From: Welwitschia mirabilis
Lineage: Eukaryota > Gnetophyta > Gnetopsida > Welwitschiales
NCBI GenBank assembly: GCA_051453625.1
Contig: JBOZIK010000001.1
Location: forward strand, 91,305,347-91,327,320
Direction of reading: 5' to 3'
Length of the DNA stretch: 21,974 nt
The notes beneath the pieces were generated by a model that worked only from the letters and a program-made list of their open reading frames with translations, was not told where the DNA came from and did no database searches. A program made the position numbers and the translations under genes. Shown here one piece after another: positions 1 to 11,207 of this stretch. Each line of letters begins with the position of its first letter. Positions within the stretch are counted from its first letter, which is position 1.

Positions 1-530
1 TTTTCTAGTTAAAATAGATAAAGTGCAATAGTTACAATAATTTAACCACTAAGAATCATAATTAAATCACTAAGAATTTTTAACAAAGGAAATATTATGA
101 CTATTATAAAATGTGAGGAATTATAGCACAAAGTCTTTATGATAAAATTACATCACTAGAAATCAAAATAAAAAAGTACATGAAATAATTAAGCTAGCTT
201 GAGGCTCTATAATATTAAGAATTATTTAGAATCTTGAACCTTAAAAGATTAGATGTTACATCATATGTGTTTTAGTATGGGATTGTTTTTTGTAATTTTT
301 CACTAGTTCCCTACCATATTAACTTATTTAATAATAATGTTTTGAAAAAGGGAATGAATAGGTATTTGACTATTTCATGGGTATTAATGTGAAAAATAAG
401 ACATTTTGGCTTAGTGACCAAGGAAGACGTGAGGTGGCTAGAGATTCTACTCTTTATTCTAATTAATTTATCTTGTTATTCACTTGAACATTTTTGAGAA
501 CATTAAACATACTTGTATATCTAATAGAAT
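1..530 (-). mobile_element. Continuation of minus-strand gypsy element; possible zinc knuckle remnant
   Basis: This is where the C-terminal Gag and the start of pol of the minus-strand element should lie. In a frame shifted from the Gag above, the minus strand around 403-362 reads CLIFHINTHEIVKY, which fits the spacing of a CX2CX4HX4C zinc knuckle with the second and third Cys replaced by Phe and Tyr. That match is weak but at the right place. Nothing else here is recognisable, and no protease motif is seen before the left edge. Confidence 0.35.
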
Positions 531-1316
531 TATGATACATAAACAATTCAGTGAAATTTTTTCAATTTTTAAAACTCTTAGATACACTATCAAGGTATTT
601 TCAAACTTTGTCTAAAGCATATGAAGAAAGTTTTTCCTACTTATTATATAAAATAGTTGCTTATTATTTGAGGTTAACACATTATTAAAAAAAAAACTTA
701 TCTCTCTCCTTCACTTAAATGCATGTTGAAGACATTTTTTAAACAAGTTTTCAAATTTCTCTAAGGTTTGCAAAAATTTTTTGTGATTCTTTTTCTGAAA
801 ATTCTTGATTTCTTTCCTTAAGGCACTTGTTTTATGATCAGGAAAGAATTTGGATATGAGGGCTTTATTTATATTATTCCAAGTTTCAATAGAATAGGAT
901 TTAAGGATTTATAATCAAGATTTCACCTTCTCCTTTAAGGAAAAAGGAAATAACGTGAGCCTAAGTGCATTATGAGTGTTCTAATATTAAGGGGTAGTTG
1001 GTAGAACACACCAAAATTCCTTAAGATGGAGGTATGAGTCTTTAGAATCTAATCTATGGAAATGAGGCAAAAGTTTTATGGTAAAGGGTTTAAACTCTAA
1101 CCTCTAGTTTATGGATGGTAGCATAATACATGAAGATATTTCTAGGAATTGTTATTAGAGATAATCACAAAGGGTTCACCTAGATTAGTTAGTATTAGCA
1201 GTAATATCTTATTTTTTGGTTACTTTGTGGATAAGGTAATAGGCCATTAATTGGGTTATGAGGTCTTGATTAGATGTGGCTTCACTAACGAGATCATTTG
1301 GATCTTTTTATTTTAG
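531..1316 (-). pseudogene. gag: Ty3/gypsy Gag, decayed, minus strand
   Basis: Read on the minus strand, one frame runs about 260 codons without a frameshift but with about a dozen stops. It carries the landmarks of a plant Ty3/gypsy Gag in order: TLCDYL near 1185; LEFKPFTIKLLPHFHRLDS then YLHLKEF near 1100-1030; LRLTLFPFSLKEKVKS near 970-920; ETWNNINKALISKFFPDHK and ALRKEIKNFQ near 890-800; LEKFENLFKKCLQHAF near 760-715; and a tail resembling the 'SFFYxGL...RQ' block (ISFFFNNVLTSNNKQ) near 700-650. In the family this protein packages element RNA into virus-like particles in the cytoplasm. The stops sit where Trp, Gln or Arg is usual, so they look like C-to-T decay. The start is not resolvable. 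The Athila/Tat branch is my inference from the FxxKPxTIxLLPxFHGL signature. It is not the same copy as the element at 10194, being in the opposite orientation and clearly different in sequence. Confidence 0.8.
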
Positions 1317-2966
1317 GATGAGAGGTCTTATTAGTTATTATCTGGGCCATTTTAAGAAGAGAAAGCTTGCTCCCATTTGGAGTCTTCAGGAGGTTGGTTT
1401 TGTCACATAATTCTATGATCAATGAAGTGGTCCATATCATTTAAAGGATTTCTAACTAATGTTATAGACTCATCACAAATCTAAGACATGCAGGAATAGA
1501 TTTGAAAGATTTTAAAATAGTGTTGAAAGATTGTTCAAAGAGCCCACAGGTCAAAAAGGTTTTTGAGTTCTTATAAAAGGTTTAAGGAAAAATGTAGAAT
1601 TTACTAGGCACAAAGGCTAATAACACTAGTAAGCGTAGGTAGTAGTGTTAGTTAAAATTAAAGGATTTTATAGAGCTTTGTTGAGTTCTCATAGATCAAA
1701 TAGTGTATCAAGTTTGAAAACAAAAAAAGAAGAAGAAGAAGAAGAAATAGATTTGAAGAATGTGAGTGTTTATGCCCCAATTTTTAATGAAATCATGAAC
1801 AAACTTTTGATATATTTTAATGTTTTATCATTCCATAACATCACATAATAGAAACATAGAAAAATGCAAAAAATAACAACAAGCATGCAATGTGAATTTA
1901 AAATTTTAGCTTTTAAGTTTTTACTTCTTAAATTAATTTATAAATAAAACATTAGATCTACATGAAAATAAGTTATAACAAAATAAAAAAAACTTACAAA
2001 TAGATTAGACTAATTCATGTTTCACTTAAATCACTAGTACCAACTACTAAAAGGAAAACTAAAGAAATAACACGTAAAATAAAAGAAAAATAGGATCAAT
2101 CTAAGTATTATTTGAGAGGACTAGTACCTACCACAGGAAAAGTAAAAACTATTTCTAAAAACTTAACCCGAAAAAAAGTAAATACTTTTTTAAGCTACTA
2201 TCATGCTGTTATCCTTGGAAATGATGCCAAAATCCATTTATTTTTTTATAATGACTAGATTTAAACTAAGTTAAAACTTAGTTATTATTCTTTGTAGTAA
2301 AATAAATAAGGTAGGTTTGTTAAAAGTTGCATAAACTTTAGCTTAGGTGTAATTTACAAAATATAAGAAAGGAAAAGAAGAATGAGAGTTAAAGATAGTT
2401 TTGGATAAGACTTTGGCTTAGAAGAAGGGGAAAGCAAGCTAGGTCCAAGGTTTCACTAATTCATTTTCTAGTAATCCTTCACTCTAATGTTGTCCAATGC
2501 ATTTCTTATAACACACTCAAAACCATTAAGTATTTTTAGCTTATGTCATGATAATATAATCTCATTCGTTGTATGAGTGATGGTAAACTCAATTGTTATC
2601 AAATCATCTTAGACTTAAACAATAATGAAAGATAAAAACTTTAAACACTTAAAATTCATAAAGATAAAAGACTTAGATTAAATTATTAAAGAGTTAACTC
2701 AAAAGAAATTAAGCTTGATAATTAAGTTGCTACCTAAGCATTCTAAATATAATGTAAATCTTGATTTAAAATCAAAAGTAGGTAACTCTATGTATTGAAA
2801 GAGAATAGTTTACAACAAGAAAAGAAGGATGTTGTGTAACTTCTCATATAACCCTGAAGACTAGTTTGTTCCCTAAAGAGTTACTTCAAAGGCCATCATG
2901 ACTACTACTGTAAGGTTCTAAATTCTTTAAATCTAAAAATGATACAACTAAGAATACAAGACCCTT
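1317..2966. other. No gene seen; presumed 5' flank of the minus-strand gypsy element
   Basis: AT-rich DNA on the 5' side of the minus-strand gag, where its leader, primer-binding site and LTR would be expected. I could not find a convincing LTR boundary or primer-binding site. A 67-codon plus-strand frame at 1645-1848 is driven by the AAG microsatellite and resembles no protein I know; I do not call it a gene. Two short similar strings (ctagtaccaactac near 2034 and ctagtacctaccac near 2120) recur about 85 bases apart, but they are too short to interpret. Confidence 0.4.
1722..1746 (+). repeat. (AAG)n microsatellite
   Basis: A run of A followed by five to six GAA/AAG units reads as aaaaaaagaagaagaagaag and continues to about 1746. 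It produces the Lys/Glu-rich stretch KKEEEEEE in a chance reading frame. Confidence 0.85.
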
Positions 2967-3311
2967 TTACATGAAGAGATGCGGATAACAAGTGATTACA
3001 AGATCTTGACTTTTAACATTATATGGATGATTACATAATGATGGCATTAAGTAGGATGATTTTATTACCTTTTCCATTTGGTAAGAAATTCCTATGACGA
3101 TGCTAACACTTGGCTCATGGACGCTGCAGCTACTATCAATCATTATCACTGTCATGTGTTTCCATTGTCATCCTACTTAACAATTCCACATATCACTTTG
3201 CGAGTTCTCATGACAATTATCATGTGTCATAAAGAATGTAATTTATTTCTAATGTGTAATTATATGAAGTCCATAACTACATTTAATTCAATTTTCTATG
3301 ATAATCCATGA
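2967..3311. other. Less AT-rich patch with overlapping chance frames on both strands
   Basis: This patch has more G and C than its surroundings and contains two overlapping open frames, 62 codons on the minus strand and 77 on the plus strand. Neither resembles a known protein, and such overlap is what local composition produces. The plus strand carries many ATGAT/ATCAT words (for example ggatgattacataatgatgg near 3024) and tgtcatgtgtttccatt near 3151, which recall the LTR of the element at 10194 (gcatgtgttttccatt near 10618). It may be a remnant of a related LTR, but alignment by eye does not extend far enough to claim this. Confidence 0.25.
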
Positions 3312-4272
3312 ATGTAAGAATTAAGATGTTTTACTTAAAGTAGCTGGTAGTGCTAATACTCTTGGATGGCATCACTAACATTTTAGGCTAGATGATGATT
3401 AGTTTTAAACATGTCATATAATTTAGCATAAGGAACCTGAAATGTCATGGACAAATGATAAGTCCATAATTAATATATAAACTCAATAGAAGACTTTTTT
3501 TTATAATAAAGTGATTATATTAATGTCTTCTATTAAGATAAACTAATTAATTAACTTAATTTTAATGTTAATTTTTATATGTTAATAGTTGATCTCTAGG
3601 ATGTGAAGCTATCTAAGTTTATTAAAAATATTAATTTAACTGTTTCTTCTTTTTTTTTCATTTATACATTAGATACTTTTGTTCCTTTGTAACTTAGGAT
3701 TCTTATCCTATTTAATAGAATCATGAGATATTCACTTTAATAACTAGAACTAGATATAAGAAATTCTATGAAACTTATGCTTAGACTATATCCATCTAGT
3801 AAAAAGTAAAGTATTAATAATTTTATACAAGATGAACCTAAACCTTAGGAGGAAAATTTTTAAAACCCCTAAAAAGTAAAATTTCCATTAGGATTTCCTC
3901 ATCCTAAATACAAAATTCATTCTAAATCCCTTGTTCTCATTATTCTAGAGTTCTTAAGTTGAGTTCTAAGTAGCTTTGAGTCCTATTAAGCTACTTAAAA
4001 AAGCTTCATCTCCACATCCTATAAAACACTCTATTAACTAGTTATCTTGTTATGTCGTTTCCTATCATTTGTTTGACATGGAAAAATTTAGTATAACATT
4101 TTGTAATGTTTCCAAGTCATTTTTGCATACATGCAAGTTAACCATTATTTTAAATCAATCATTTATCTTACTAAATAAATGGGAAAACCATTCATAGTAA
4201 TTCATATAGTCCCTTTCTTAGATTTTCTAGTTGATCATCTTTGAATACCTTTTTTATGCTAATGATTAAAAT
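3312..4272. other. AT-rich DNA, nothing recognised
   Basis: No reading frame, RNA gene or repeat structure could be supported. Some pyrimidine-rich and A-rich runs occur (for example near 3640 and 3860). Confidence 0.5.
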
Positions 4273-4805
4273 AATTATTTCCTATTGTAGTCAATAATTT
4301 TCGATGGAATATTATAAACAATAATGGTTTCAAAATCATCACAAAGATTAATGAAGTTAGATTCTTCCATAGATCATAATTCATCTTCTCTAATATAAGT
4401 TTATTTGATAACTTTAAAGTTTATTTTTATGGGACTACATCAGATCTTAAAAATGATTTTATTAAACTAAGGGATAAAAGAATTACATCAAAAATGCATT
4501 ATGCACTAACTTATGATTTATCTATCATTATACCTAGTGATATTAATAACAATCTTTTAATATTATTTAAACCTATCATTAATAACTTTCACCATAAGTT
4601 CCATGTCATTGAGGCTCATAAACTCTTATTTTATCTTATGAGAAATGTATCCATTTGGAAATAAAAAACATACTTATCATAAATGAGTTGATAGAGGCAA
4701 TAAGAAGAACCTATATCTTACCTAATAATACCTTATTACAAACATTATTCTTAAGAAAGCCAAAGAATTAAGAGTAGATCTTTTAATAACTGACATTATC
4801 TACAT
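4273..4805 (+). pseudogene. Unidentified decayed coding-like segment
   Basis: From about 4273 to 4661 one plus-strand frame is interrupted by a single stop (TAA at 4377). After that stop it is open for 94 codons with no early ATG. It reads like protein rather than AT-rich noise, with segments such as DLKNDFIKLRDKRITSKMHY, FKPIINNFHHKFHVIEAHKL and LFYLMRN. After the stop at 4662 a +1 frame continues with NELIEAIRRTYILPNNTLLQ and TLFLRKPKN, and another shift gives KELRVDLLITDIIYIS to about 4805. That pattern suggests one reading frame broken by two indels. I do not recognise the family: it is not the usual gag, protease, integrase or RT of copia or gypsy. A 94-codon open frame alone is expected about once by chance in a window this AT-rich, so the case rests on the collinear continuation. 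Confidence 0.35.
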
Positions 4806-6984
4806 CTCTTAATTGTAACTATAATATAAGACAAATAAGAAAAATGTAAAGATCTTAATTATAATCTGAATATGAACCATTCAATATCCTTTAGATTTAG
4901 CCACTCATCTTAAGAATTTTATTAATAATTAATTGATGTTTCTTTTCTTTTTCCCCTTTTCAATTACTTTTTTGAGAATTTGAAGTTTTTATTTCCCCAT
5001 CAAAGAATGCATATTTTAGAAATGATATCTTTTTATAAGATGTACTTCAAATGCATAAATCATGAGGGAAGGAACTATGGAATGCCATGAAGAGGATATT
5101 AGGGTTAAGAAAAAGATATGAAGTAATTTTAGCTAGCCCGCACTTCATCTTATGCCTCTCATACTTCTCCAAAATTTATTTTTAGTTCATTCTATCATAT
5201 TAAACTACTCTCCTCCATCCTTTTTATCTCTAATATTTATTTTCTTATGTGTATGTATACTATATTATGTATAACTTCCATTTAGGTATTTCTCTTTAGG
5301 ATATGTGTTTTTTATTTTAGATGTTATTATATGATATAATATATAATATCAATAACCCCTCCGTTATTTGGATTATCATTTTATATTATTTATTATCAAC
5401 ATCTTTATATATTCCACATAACAACATTGCTTATGTCTGATTTGTAAGTATTTAATTAGAAAATTTCATTACATTTTAATTTTATTTATTACTTTTAATT
5501 AAAAATTAAAAAACCATCAAATGTTAGTACTTGATATTGGAATGATAAGGTTTATGGATGCTTATTAGGATATTAATTTAATAACTACAATCCTTGAGTA
5601 GGATCTACTTCAACTAGGCTTATATGAGATGCAAAAACTATAAGTATTATTTGAATAAAATTTTAAATAAAAATGCATTATTTTACATGACATTTCTAGA
5701 TATATTAGCATATAAGTAAAATAAGTTAAAAAAATTTAATCCTTAATGCCTCTCTATAGATGCATTATTATTACTATATGTAATGATCTATCTATTTATT
5801 TAAGTTCATATTTCATATGTAATTAATTATAAGATGCAATAATGACCATACAAGTGTTACTAGCCATTTTATAATTGATTAAAATTAGCATATTCACATA
5901 TTTTAACATAATCATCATAGAAATTTACATATTTTTCACTCATTCTTATTAATGTATGTGATTTATATGTCTTAATTATCACTTATATTTTTAAGGAAAT
6001 ATCAATAAGTTAGTTTTGGTTAGGTTAAGATGAAGCATTTTTCACATTTTTACCCATCATTAATTATCATTTTATCATCATAATATTATTATTTATTAAA
6101 TCTTATGTCTAAAATTTTGTTGTAGTTCAACGTTACTAAAACAATTTTTAAGGGTAGTAATTTAGGTATGTTAACATGTATTTGAAAGAATAACCCATGG
6201 ATCCTATTTAGAACCATGCAAGAAAGCTTAGTATGTGCATTGTAGTAACCTAATTTATTAGTGTGATAATGTTTTAGGACTAGAAACCAAATATATTAAG
6301 TTGTGGATCCCAAACATTAAGAAGTCCATAAGACATTTTAATAAAAAGAGATATTTATAAAATGACTTTAAAAATATGTGTTATTTTTCATATATAATAT
6401 CCATTAGATGTTTATATTTCTAATATATTGAACCTCTATCTCTTTTCAAAATAATCCATTAAATATTATGTATCTCTCTAATCTATGATTATGCTAGCAA
6501 TCACCAAAGTGTTAGTTCTTTAATGCATGAATTTATGCATGCACTAATGTTATACCTTTAAGATGTTTTTCCAACATTTGATAATACAAATTTGTAATAA
6601 GGAATTTTTTTATAGTAACTTTTATTCTTAATTATTTTACCTATCATTATTATTTATTTAAATGATTCTATGTTTTATTTATTATGTTATTTATGCATTT
6701 TATACTTGACAAAACATATAATATTTTTTATTTGATATATCTTTACATTTACAATGAATTATAGGCATTATATAATTGTTATGCTCTTTAAAGCATAAGT
6801 AGAATCTTAAGTAATTATAACATGCAAAACAAATCCTAAACTTGATATAACATTCATGTTACTCTATATCATTATTAAACAAATTGCATGTCATATCTAT
6901 CATATTAAATTTATATTTAACCTTTTAATTTCTATAATTATTCATAACGGAACTAAATTCATAGCTTTAGTATCATTTATATAC
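4806..6984. other. AT-rich DNA, nothing recognised
   Basis: If the copia remnant to the right was once complete, its gag, protease and integrase should lie here, but I could not find the integrase HHCC or DDE motifs or the N-terminal RT motifs on the plus strand. The stretch 6915-6984 may be the decayed upstream part of the RT (NLLISIIIHNGTKF then FIYF), but this is weak. Very AT-rich low-complexity runs occur near 5320-5350 and 5480-5510. Confidence 0.4.
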
Positions 6985-7265
6985 TTCTCATTGAAGAGGA
7001 ATGCTCTCTATTATTGATCTACATCTACTATGCTATAGTTAGAAGTACATATCTTATTGTTTTTTTATGGATGATATATTAATCACTAGAGAATATAAAA
7101 AGAGCATTATGAAGGTAAAAAATAACCTTAGAAAAAATTGAAATCATGGATTTCGAACTACAGAAATACCACCTTGATGTGGATGTAACTTAAGTAATTA
7201 AAAAAAGAATTTTTTAAAAATAAAAAAAGGTTAAAAGGAAAATTAACATTGGAGGGATATCATGC
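6985..7265 (+). pseudogene. pol: Ty1/copia reverse transcriptase fragment (YVDD region)
   Basis: The plus strand reads STYLIVFL and, after a one-base slip, MDDILITREYKKSIMKVKNN, the copia RT catalytic box (usual form LLLYVDDILITG) with the following helix; Met replaces Val in the DD motif. A further frame change gives IEIMDFELQKYHLDVDVT and then VIKKRIF. This matches the copia segment normally written FEMxDLGxLxYFLGIEV followed by GIFISQ. The family enzyme copies element RNA into DNA inside virus-like particles. Two frameshifts and several stops make this fragment dead. Upstream domains are not recognisable, so the left boundary is approximate. Confidence 0.75.
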
Positions 7266-7623
7266 TTAGAATGATTATAATATCTTAATTATTCTTACAT
7301 ACATTTCGAAGTTAGAAAGAATAATGATAATATTCATACCAATTAATGAAACTTTCTTCATTCATAGCTTTATATTTAATATAAGGAGTTGTAAGCTAAT
7401 GATCTTTCATAGTTTAATTATTTATTAGTTATAATTTTAGTTAGCCATTTTGATACATTAAGAACTTGCATTATTTATTATATTTAGTTTAAAATCATTT
7501 TATCATGTTATTTCATTAAATAGATTAAATATGTATGTATAATCAAGTTGTATAACATAGTTTTACTAATAATTTAACAAATATAATAGGTACATTAACA
7601 ATTCAAAATAATTGTAAATAGGA
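7266..7623. other. About 360 bases of unrelated sequence splitting the copia remnant
   Basis: The copia protein normally needs only about 20-30 residues between the blocks at the end of the left fragment and the start of the right one, yet about 360 bases intervene. The interval is very AT-rich and shows no coding frame and no clear terminal inverted repeats. It could be a small non-autonomous insertion, or junction DNA between two separately decayed copies. Confidence 0.45.
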
Positions 7624-7945
7624 TTATAGTTCTAAGACAAAGTAAATTGGTAATTATTAGAGAAAAATGACATGTGTAATACCAAAACGATGTATGAACC
7701 AATGGAACAAAGTATAAACTTAACTACTAATGAAAAATTATTAGATGCAGATAAAACACAGTATTAAAATTTGATGAAAAGCCTTATATATGTCATTAAT
7801 ATTAAGTTTACCATATCATATGTAATTATACTATGCTATGTCTTGAATTTTCTTATAATTCATGATCTTAAAGGATGTTTCCAGATGTGAAACTATAAGT
7901 GGTAATTTCAAATGAATAAATGAGGGTGTTTTATTATAGTATAGT
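7624..7945 (+). pseudogene. pol: Ty1/copia RT/RNase H junction fragment
   Basis: The fragment resumes with RIIVLRQSKLV (copia GIFISQSKYA), then LLEKNDMCNTKTMYEPMEQ, INLTTNEKLLDADKTQY, a TAA stop, and NLMKSLIYVINIKFTISYVI. This is collinear with the well-known copia segment LLxxFxMxxCKPVSTPMEQ ... YRxLVGSLIYLTxTRPDISYAV. About 37 codons later the frame MRVFYYS falls where the family has the YG(I/L)FYS strand. Collinearity and spacing make the assignment firm even though the sequence is strongly decayed. The RNase H catalytic residues beyond this point are not visible. Confidence 0.8.
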
Positions 7946-9859
7946 TGACCATAATCGTCATTCTCTTGTAAAAACTACAATAGTGATTATAGATACTTAT
8001 GAAATGATTTTAAATAAGGTTCTAGATAGAAAAGTATTTAAAAAAGATTAAGAAAATAGATATTAGAAATTATCCTTCTAGAAGTTAGGCATGCTTGTTC
8101 ATAATACAATCTACCAAACAAGCTCAAGCTAAGTTAAAGATATTATGTTTAAATACAAATTAGATTCATAAAAAAGAAATAAATTATCCAACATAGATTC
8201 TAAATTTCATGAAAGGATTGATATGAAATATTTTACATTTTATAATGAAATGTAAAAAATACTAGGATAGTATGAAAAATGTCATAAACACTAATACATC
8301 AATCATCTAATTGTAATAACACATTAAAGGAATATTTCTAAATAACAAATACAAAAGAACATTTCAAATGGGTTATTGTATAACTAATAATTATAATTGT
8401 ATTAAGGATGGAAGAAAACAATAATACAATTACAAATTAAAGTGCACTTACTAATGATGCAAGCATTCCAGTAATTAATGACTTAGTGAAAAATAAATAT
8501 TTTAACTTAGCAAGTAGATGCCTTATGAATAAACCATTTCCTCATAACTCGAAAGGAACAACATAGGCTTAGAACTTTATGATGAGATAATCCTCATCAT
8601 TGTCATAGAAATTATAGACCTAGAATGATAGAATTATAACAGAATATAAATTAGATAACTTAATGAATTAGATTCAAAAGATAGAATGAACATCATTAGA
8701 TGAGATAAATTATTAAGGTGGGCTTTTCTTATATATCCTTACTAGAGTTTTAAATCACATTAGTACATTATTAATAATAATGCATGGTTATTAATATATC
8801 TTTATAGGTTGTAAAACTTGGATATATCATCATTAGTCTTCTTAAGGTTTTGTTTAGTGTGTTAACTCATAGCATAACTTTATCTCTAATATGTAAGATT
8901 AATCTGATAATTTACCCTCTATTTTATAATCCACTTCCATCTTAGGAATTTTACTAGCACTGGTAGTGTAAATGATGGCACTAATCCCTTTATACTATTC
9001 TACTTTCATGAATCTAGGTAGCTTAGTAGGATCTCTATGTAAAATGCCATGAATTCGGATTATTTGAATAAAATTTTTAAAAATTAAAAGATAAACCATG
9101 GCTAAAAATATTGTCATAATAAATATGATATGTATTTATTTAAAATATATTATTTACTAAAATTTAAGATTCCAATATGTAAAATTTCATGTGTAAACAC
9201 TTCCTCAACTTGTAATTTACTAGTTTCTTAATAAATACTAAATGTTATTATGCTATACAAGCTATAAAATTTTAAAAATTATCTAAATTACCATATCCGT
9301 AATTGAAAATAAAAGGGGAAATTGATTTTGATAACCTTTAAATTTTATATACGTATACTTCATATATTAAATTGATTTGTTTTAAATCTTAAAATTAACA
9401 AATACATAAAATTTTTAAAGTATTATTTCATTTGTAATTTTTTTCCAATTTTTCAAAAAATTCTTAGTAAATAGGACATTTGATTTTAGGGAAGTTTAAT
9501 TTAATTTTATAAAAACTATATTAGTTTTTATCTCTTAAACTAATGTAAACATTATCCTCAATGTTTAGAAAAGATTAGAAGGCTATAAAAAATTTCATAG
9601 AAAGTCATGTTCTTATAAGAAAAATACTTACTTTCCTACTACTTAAAATCATTACATGTAAAACAATAGTAGAAATATAGAAGAACAAGAACAAAAAAGA
9701 CGAAAGAAGAGAAATTATTATGAATTAAGGAAAGATAGACCTTCTAAATGATGTCCTTCTATGATCTATAGTATTTTTAATATTATGAAGCTCATCGGTC
9801 TACATATAATTTACTTATTATTCCTTATAATTCTACTTTAAAGCCTTTAGAACCATTTC
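7946..9859. other. AT-rich DNA, nothing recognised
   Basis: The C-terminal RNase H and 3' LTR of the copia remnant would be expected here, but no motif or boundary could be supported. A short imperfect hairpin lies at 8229-8261. A patch near 8955-8985 (actggtagtgtaaatgatggcac) resembles one near 3344-3375 (gctggtagtgctaatac...gatggcatcac), which hints at a shared dispersed repeat but is too short to name. Confidence 0.4.
8229..8261. repeat. Short imperfect inverted repeat
   Basis: The left arm tattttacattt (8229-8240) pairs with aaatgtaaaaaata (8248-8261) across a 7-base loop, with extra A residues in the right arm. In DNA this AT-rich, such hairpins are common by chance; no T-run or neighbouring gene suggests a terminator. 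Confidence 0.4.
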
Positions 9860-9862
9860 TTA

Positions 9863-10162
9863 TGTTTTGTTGACATCATTTTTATCATTTCCCTCTCCTC
9901 TTAGAAGGAAGTGGGAGCTCCAGATTTTAGTATTTATTGAGGTAGTTGTTGTGGTCTTTCTTCTTCCTTTGTCTTTAGTTCCTTGAAGTGCTAACTTATT
10001 TCCTAGGTATCCAATATGGGCTATAATGCCGCTTGACTCTAATGATTGACATATTTGTGATAAAATAAATGACTTTATGATACCACCCTCTACATAAAGG
10101 GCTCCACTATCATTTATATATCTAAGAGTGTCACAACCAGAGTTGGAACATGGATATTTTTA
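9863..10162 (-). other. Unidentified 100-codon open frame without ATG
   Basis: The minus strand is open for about 100 codons, from after a TAA at about 10165 down to a TAA at 9860-9862. It reads in part LRYINDSGALYVEGGIIKSF, then GIIAHIGYLGNKLALQGTKD and GRRKTTTTT. There is no ATG near the upstream end. I recognise no family. The stretch is less AT-rich than its surroundings and lies directly outside the LTR that starts at 10194, so it is DNA into which the Athila element inserted. It may be a fragment of an older element or gene, or a chance frame; one such frame is expected by chance in this window. Confidence 0.25.
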
Positions 10163-10193
10163 GAGTTTTCTCTTTCTTATTTTTATACATTAT

Positions 10194-11207
10194 TGTGGTA
10201 CCAACTTATGCCTATTTGATAGGGTATTTTGAGGGGTTTTATAGGTTTAGAAATGAGTAAATGCTTAATTTCTATGATAATAGAGATATGAGATGAAAAG
10301 GATGAAAACATGCAATCTCTGTGATGATTTACAACTTTTTGATATATTCTGAGTACTTTACATTTCTGAGATAACTTCCTATAAAACATTGATGCTAATG
10401 CACTGGTTGAAGAATTATCAAAGGCCATCGTCCACCTCATCATCTGGATGATTATACAAATGACCCTGTAAAGGATGCCAACTGGATGTTGACTGTAGTC
10501 TATCTGGTAACTAATATGGATTAATTATGAGGTGGCATCATCTCTTATATTGTCTGGACAACCAGCTGAATGATAATATTGTAACATCTATACTAAACAT
10601 TCATCTAACTTCTACCGCATGTGTTTTCCATTTTTCCTTATGTAACAGTTATGGTAAACCCATGTCTTTCTTTCTATGTTGTTATGTGCTTGAGTTAATA
10701 AATAGTGATCTCATCCCTAACTCTTACTTATCTTCATTTACACCTTATGACAGAATATTAAAGATCTATAGATCCATCCTTGTAGTTCTAGAGAGACATT
10801 TCCTTGATGTTAAATAATGTTTCCTCCATTGAGGTGCATCTACTTTATAACATGGATGTGGTTCATAATTAATACAAAATACTTCTTTTTATGATTTCAG
10901 TGTATGATTATTTCTTACTCTCATAGCTTATGTTTCTTCTAATCTGGTGATAGTTTCTCTAGTGATATGGGTTATGAAGGAAACGTTTGTCAAGTTTATG
11001 CTTAGATAGTTTAGGTTAGATGTATTGTTTTTTCCTTTTTCTAGATTATCTTTACATGAGTATGTTAAATTTTACTTTCATGCATTATGATTTATTTTTG
11101 TCAATTAGTGTGAAAGTATTTCTTTATGAAAAGCAACTCTCTTATTTCCTACTTTGGCCTTCGATGGATTATGACATTTGAGTCACCCCTGTCTATATTA
11201 GTTTAAG
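10194..11207 (+). repeat. 5' LTR (right boundary approximate)
   Basis: The copy starts TGTGGTACCAACTTATGC and matches the sequence from 21507 (TGCTAC...AACTTATGC) for at least 465 bases, up to the window edge. By eye the two are about 80% identical. In the stretch near 10419-10534 versus 21736-21851 I count about 19 mismatches in about 116 bases, nearly all transitions. The left end is fixed by the TG start and by the polypurine tract preceding the other copy. The right end is inferred only from the primer-binding-site candidate at 11208, giving about 1.0 kb; I see no clear terminal CA. Frames on both strands inside the LTR (86 and 96 codons) resemble no protein and are not called genes. Confidence 0.75.

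Noticed and set aside
1645-1848. 67-codon plus-strand frame with a KKEEEEEE run
   Set aside because: It is generated by the AAG microsatellite in AT-rich DNA, with no other support.
8229-8261. Hairpin as a transcription terminator or MITE
   Set aside because: The arms are only about 12 bases with mismatched A runs, with no neighbouring gene, terminal repeats or target duplication; it is expected by chance in such AT-rich DNA.
10183-10817. Open frames of 86 codons (-) and 96 codons (+)
   Set aside because: Both lie inside or across the edge of the 5' LTR, show no protein features, and are broken in the corresponding part of the 3' LTR.
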